A stretch of 8,944 nt of DNA from Methylococcaceae bacterium UBA4132 (lineage in GTDB: Bacteria > Pseudomonadota > Gammaproteobacteria > Methylococcales > Methylomonadaceae). The stretch is taken from NCBI GenBank assembly GCA_002380945.1, contig DFWO01000061.1:9335-18278 (forward strand). The letters are read 5' to 3'. Under the pieces are notes generated by a model, which did no database searches, was not told where the DNA came from, and saw nothing but the letters and a program-made list of their open reading frames with translations. Positions 6,163-8,944 of this stretch are shown in pieces (position 1 is the stretch's first letter; each line of letters opens with the position of its first letter). The translations under genes were made by a program, and so were the position numbers.

Positions 6163-6798
6163 ATGGCTGAATCCGAAGGTGTCATTAAATATGAACTTCA
6201 TCACATTGATGAGGAACTGGCTAAGGAATTTTCCTTAGCTGAAATCAATGCTTGGCATACTGTGTTGTTTAAACTCAATCTTATTGGACAAGACCCATGT
6301 CGTTATCATGGACTAGGCTATGGCAATATCAGTCAACGCATTGCAGGCAGTTCACAATTTATTATCAGTGGTACGCAAACAGGACATCTTGAGCAATTAA
6401 GTCGGCAGGATTATTGTTTGATTACCCAAGCTTATCCACATAAAAATCAAATTTATTCACAAGGCGCGTGTAAACCTTCATCGGAAGCACTGACTCATGC
6501 CAGTGTGTATGCACACGATGCCCGTATCAATGCGGTGATTCATGTGCATAGTCCGATTATTTGGCAAAACACTGATGCTTTGAGCTTAGCCCACACCGCC
6601 GCCGATATAGCTTATGGTACGCCTGAAATGGCTAAGGCAGTCGCAGAATTACTTAAAACGAAACCAACCATCAACGTATTTACCATGCTTGGGCATGAAG
6701 ATGGTGTCATCGCATTTGGTGAGTCATTAAGCGCGGCAGCAGTTGCGTTGATTAAACAATTATCCGCCGCTTTTGCCATTGAACAGATTGAGCTTTAG
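6163..6798 (+). CDS. Class II aldolase/adducin family protein
   Basis: The 211-residue product is full length for this metal-dependent lyase family (L-fuculose-phosphate aldolase, ribulose-5-phosphate epimerase and methylthioribulose-phosphate dehydratase relatives). Visible motifs are GNIS (54-57) and SGTQTG (69-74) for phosphate binding, and KPSSEALTH with Glu108 at the place of the FucA catalytic Glu73. Zinc ligands are His127 and His129 in VIHVHSP, and His178 in MLGHEDG. All expected active-site residues are present, so it is likely active in the cytoplasm. The substrate cannot be told from sequence. The neighbours give no pathway: it lies alone between a defence-like gene and parS/gyrB. 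It is an unusual occupant of the dnaN-gyrB interval. Confidence 0.88.
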   Translation: MAESEGVIKYELHHIDEELAKEFSLAEINAWHTVLFKLNLIGQDPCRYHGLGYGNISQRIAGSSQFIISGTQTGHLEQLSRQDYCLITQAYPHKNQIYSQGACKPSSEALTHASVYAHDARINAVIHVHSPIIWQNTDALSLAHTAADIAYGTPEMAKAVAELLKTKPTINVFTMLGHEDGVIAFGESLSAAAVALIKQLSAAFAIEQIEL

Positions 6799-6812
6799 CT
6801 TATAACAGCAAA

Positions 6813-6832
6813 AATGTTCCACGTAGAACATT
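6813..6832. other. parS: Variant parS-type site
   Basis: TGTTCCACGTAGAACA (6815-6830) differs from the perfect sites by one base (G to A at position 12), with AA/TT flanks kept. It lies just after the aldolase stop. The change falls in a core half-site, so ParB binding may be weaker. Confidence 0.7.
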
Positions 6833-6886
6833 GCCTGACTCCAAAAATAGCAGTGTCGCATTCATGCACTAGCCACCCCCGCCATC

Positions 6887-6901
6887 GTGTATAATTTACA
6901 C
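6887..6901 (+). promoter_or_regulatory. Probable gyrB promoter -10 inside a small dyad
   Basis: A perfect TATAAT at 6890-6895 lies within GTGTA-TAATT-TACAC (6887-6901), an inverted repeat with 5-bp arms. No close TTGACA match stands 16-18 bases upstream (CACTAG lies at 6867-6872). Gyrase promoters are often supercoiling-sensitive with imperfect elements, which would fit. Transcription would start about 150 bases before gyrB and run through two parS sites. Confidence 0.5.
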
Positions 6902-6929
6902 GCAACACACTATCCTAGCCGAATGAATA

Positions 6930-6949
6930 AATGTTCCACGTGGAACATT
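6930..6949. other. parS: parS-type centromere site
   Basis: AATGTTCCACGTGGAACATT is a perfect 20-bp palindrome with the ParB core at 6932-6947. It lies in the probable gyrB leader, 70 bases before the next copy. Confidence 0.87.
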
Positions 6950-6966
6950 GCAATCAAGGCAATGTT
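6944..6966 (+). other. Leader hairpin overlapping a parS site
   Basis: AACATTGC (6944-6951) and GCAATGTT (6959-6966) form an 8-bp stem with a 7-base loop. The left arm reuses the right end of the parS palindrome. A second small stem GCTGT-GCA-ACAGC follows at 6968-6980. No T-run follows, so these are not terminators. Confidence 0.45.
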
Positions 6967-6999
6967 TGCTGTGCAACAGCATAACTAAAATTAAAAAAT

Positions 7000-7019
7000 A
7001 ATGTTCCACGTGGAACATT
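7000..7019. other. parS: parS-type centromere site just upstream of gyrB
   Basis: AATGTTCCACGTGGAACATT again, a perfect palindrome with the core at 7002-7017, ending 27 bases before the gyrB ATG. ParB bound here could affect gyrB transcription as well as segregation. Confidence 0.87.
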
Positions 7020-7026
7020 CATCACT

Positions 7027-7050
7027 AGAGGAAGAATGAGAAAGTCATGA
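7027..7050 (+). promoter_or_regulatory. gyrB ribosome site with an overlapping four-codon ORF
   Basis: AGAGGA (7027-7032) is a good Shine-Dalgarno sequence, but it is far from the gyrB ATG at 7047. It is nearer to an ATG at 7036 that encodes only MRKS and ends in TGA overlapping the gyrB start (ATGA). No other start is available in the gyrB frame, because a TAG lies at 7026-7028. Confidence 0.5.
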
Positions 7051-8944
7051 CTAACGCTAACGATCACTACGACAGTACCAATATTCAAGTGTTAAAAGGT
7101 TTGGATGCAGTCAGAAAGCGTCCAGGTATGTACATCGGTGATACCGATGATGGCTCTGGTTTGCATCACATGGTTTTTGAAGTGGTGGATAATTCCATAG
7201 ACGAAGCCTTAGCGGGTTATTGCAAAGAAGTTCGCGTAGTTATTCACAGTAATGGTTCTGTGACGGTTGCCGATGATGGGCGCGGTATTCCTGTCGATAT
7301 ACACGAAGAAGAAGGCGTATCAGCAGCGGAAGTTATTATGACCGTGCTTCATGCAGGCGGTAAGTTTGATGATAATTCTTATAAAGTGTCAGGCGGTCTG
7401 CACGGTGTCGGTGTGTCGGTGGTGAATGCTTTATCGGAAGAACTCAATTTAGAAATTCGCCGCAATGGTAAGTTATATCAACAAAAATACATCATGGGCG
7501 TGCCAGTTGAACGGTTAGCGGAAGCGGGTGATGCAGAAGGAACAGGCACAGCGATTAACTTTAAACCCAGCGCACAAACCTTTACTGATTTAGAATTTCA
7601 CTACGATATTTTGGCAAAGCGTTTGCGCGAACTGTCATTTTTAAATTCAGGTGTGCGTATCAGCTTGACCGATGAGCGCACCGACCGCCAAGATGTATTT
7701 GAATTTGAAGGCGGTATCAGCGCGTTTGTCACTCACTTAAATAAAAACAAAACGCCGCTATTCCCCGATGTGTTTTATTTTATTGCCGAAAAAGAAGGCG
7801 TGACCGTGGAAGTCGCCATGCAGTGGAATGATTCTTACCAAGAAAACGTATTTTGTTATACCAACAACATTCCGCAACGCGATGGCGGCAGTCACTTAGC
7901 AGGTTTTAGAGGCGCGTTGACGCGCACTATCAACCAATACATTGAATCCAGCGGCGCGGCAAAAAAAGAAAAAGTATCGACTACAGGTGACGATGCGCGA
8001 GAAGGGCTAACCGCTGTATTATCAGTCAAAGTGCCAGACCCGAAATTTTCTTCACAAACTAAAGATAAGCTCGTGTCTTCGGAAGTGAAGCCACTGGTCG
8101 AATCAACGATGAATGAAAAGCTGCAAGAGTTTTTATTAGAAAAACCGCAAATTGCTAAAACTATTGTCGGTAAAATTATCGATGCTGCAAGAGCCAGAGA
8201 AGCCGCGCGTAAAGCCCGCGAAATGACACGCCGTAAAACCACGTTGGATATTGCAGGTCTCCCAGGAAAATTGGCCGATTGCCAAGAAAAAGATCCAGCC
8301 CTTTCTGAACTGTTTTTAGTGGAAGGGGATTCGGCGGGCGGTTCAGCCAAACAAGGACGCGACCGCCGCACACAAGCGATTTTGCCGTTAAAAGGTAAAA
8401 TTTTGAACGTCGAAAAAGCCCGTTTCGACAAAATGATTTCCTCCGAAGAAGTCGGCACACTTATCACTGCGTTAGGCTGTGGCATTGGCAAAGACGAATA
8501 CAATCTCGAAAAACTGCGTTATCACCGCATCATCATTATGACTGATGCGGACGTAGACGGTTCACACATACGCACTTTGTTACTGACCTTTTTCTATAGA
8601 CAGCTGCCTGAAATTGTCGAAAAAGGTTACATTTATATTGCTCAGCCGCCTTTATATAAGGTAAAAAAAGGCAAACAAGAAAATTACGTCAAAGACGATG
8701 CTGAATTAAACCGCTACCTGATTCAACTGGCGTTAGATAAAGCCCAGTTATTTACGGATGCTGAAACGCCACCGATACAAGGCGCGGGTTTAGAAAAACT
8801 GGCTAATGAATATGTCGGTGTCGTGGAAGTGGTTGATCGTTTAGCGCGTCGTTATGACAACGTGTTTTTAGAACAACTTGCCATGATGGACGTAGTAGAT
8901 GATGAACTGAAACAAGACGAGCAGAAACTTAACGCTTGGCTAGC
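7047..8944 (+). CDS. gyrB: DNA gyrase subunit B, 3' end outside the window
   Basis: The frame starts at ATG 7047 and is open to the right edge (632 full codons; E. coli GyrB has 804). The GHKL ATPase domain shows VLKGLDAVRKRPGMYIGDT, EVVDNSIDEA (Glu45, Asn49), DDGRGIPV (76-83) and GGLHGVG (116-122). Arg139 stands where E. coli has Arg136, the coumarin-contact residue. The TOPRIM domain has EGDSAGGSA with Glu426, PLKGKILNVEKAR, and the metal-binding DADVDG at 500-505. The quinolone-region Asp and Lys are wild type. The last 80 or so residues (ENYVKDDAELNRYLI onward) match the E. coli insertion region typical of Gram-negative GyrB. With GyrA it introduces negative supercoils using ATP. It has its own likely promoter and three parS-type sites upstream, and is separated from dnaN by about 3.9 kb. 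Confidence 0.97.
   Translation, partial: MTNANDHYDSTNIQVLKGLDAVRKRPGMYIGDTDDGSGLHHMVFEVVDNSIDEALAGYCKEVRVVIHSNGSVTVADDGRGIPVDIHEEEGVSAAEVIMTVLHAGGKFDDNSYKVSGGLHGVGVSVVNALSEELNLEIRRNGKLYQQKYIMGVPVERLAEAGDAEGTGTAINFKPSAQTFTDLEFHYDILAKRLRELSFLNSGVRISLTDERTDRQDVFEFEGGISAFVTHLNKNKTPLFPDVFYFIAEKEGVTVEVAMQWNDSYQENVFCYTNNIPQRDGGSHLAGFRGALTRTINQYIESSGAAKKEKVSTTGDDAREGLTAVLSVKVPDPKFSSQTKDKLVSSEVKPLVESTMNEKLQEFLLEKPQIAKTIVGKIIDAARAREAARKAREMTRRKTTLDIAGLPGKLADCQEKDPALSELFLVEGDSAGGSAKQGRDRRTQAILPLKGKILNVEKARFDKMISSEEVGTLITALGCGIGKDEYNLEKLRYHRIIIMTDADVDGSHIRTLLLTFFYRQLPEIVEKGYIYIAQPPLYKVKKGKQENYVKDDAELNRYLIQLALDKAQLFTDAETPPIQGAGLEKLANEYVGVVEVVDRLARRYDNVFLEQLAMMDVVDDELKQDEQKLNAWL

Noticed and set aside
7892..8503. 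A 203-codon open frame on the minus strand
   Set aside because: It lies wholly inside gyrB, which has strong conserved motifs on the plus strand. The product has no recognisable features, so it is a shadow frame.
1..8944. CRISPR array, tRNA or rRNA gene
   Set aside because: No regularly spaced identical repeats with unique spacers and no tRNA or rRNA signature was seen. The only repeated units are DnaA boxes and parS sites.

Overview
This window looks like the replication-origin neighbourhood of a gammaproteobacterial chromosome of moderately low GC. DnaN has 366 residues with the enterobacterial-type ends MKFT and VMPMRL. GyrB aligns closely with the E. coli protein and runs into what looks like the insertion region typical of Gram-negative GyrB. 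ParB-type parS palindromes and a dense DnaA-box array lie beside these genes. A free-living environmental relative of the Beggiatoa/Thiothrix kind would fit, partly because of the REP-like hairpin, but that placement is a guess.

Layout, left to right. (1) The 5' end of a 2-Cys peroxiredoxin gene on the minus strand. (2) A divergent gene for a PAS-AAA+-Fis sigma-54 activator (352-1680). (3) An intergenic stretch of 358 bases with about eleven DnaA boxes in two outward-facing blocks at 11-12 bp steps, then AT-rich DNA: a strong oriC candidate. (4) dnaN (2039-3139), followed by a 24-bp palindrome centred on a parS core. (5) A disturbed accessory segment (about 3190-6160): a 72-bp REP-like hairpin, a decayed start of a small gene (3515-3607), and a long AT-rich gene for a TIR-STAND-TPR protein whose first TIR half is missing (3611-6044). 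(6) A class II aldolase-family gene (6163-6798). (7) An intergenic stretch of 248 bases with three more parS-type sites and a probable gyrB promoter. (8) gyrB, running off the right edge.

The usual order in this part of the bacterial chromosome is dnaA-dnaN-recF-gyrB. Here the DnaA boxes and dnaN are present, but dnaA is not next to dnaN, and recF is absent between dnaN and gyrB. The recF position holds an NLR-like, probably anti-phage gene in partial decay plus a metabolic gene of unknown substrate. The clamp, gyrase, DnaA boxes and parS sites form a coherent origin/segregation region into which accessory DNA seems to have been placed.

The most unusual object is the damaged TIR-STAND-TPR locus. 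An in-frame-looking TIR start (MSFSKAFLT) with a good ribosome site ends after ten codons. One base later a TTG begins a 799-codon open frame that still carries the TIR WxxxE motif, an arginine-type P-loop and TPR repeats. Just upstream is the remnant of a second gene. I read this as a former two-gene defence-like module with two internal deletions. The family comparisons are from memory and need a search.
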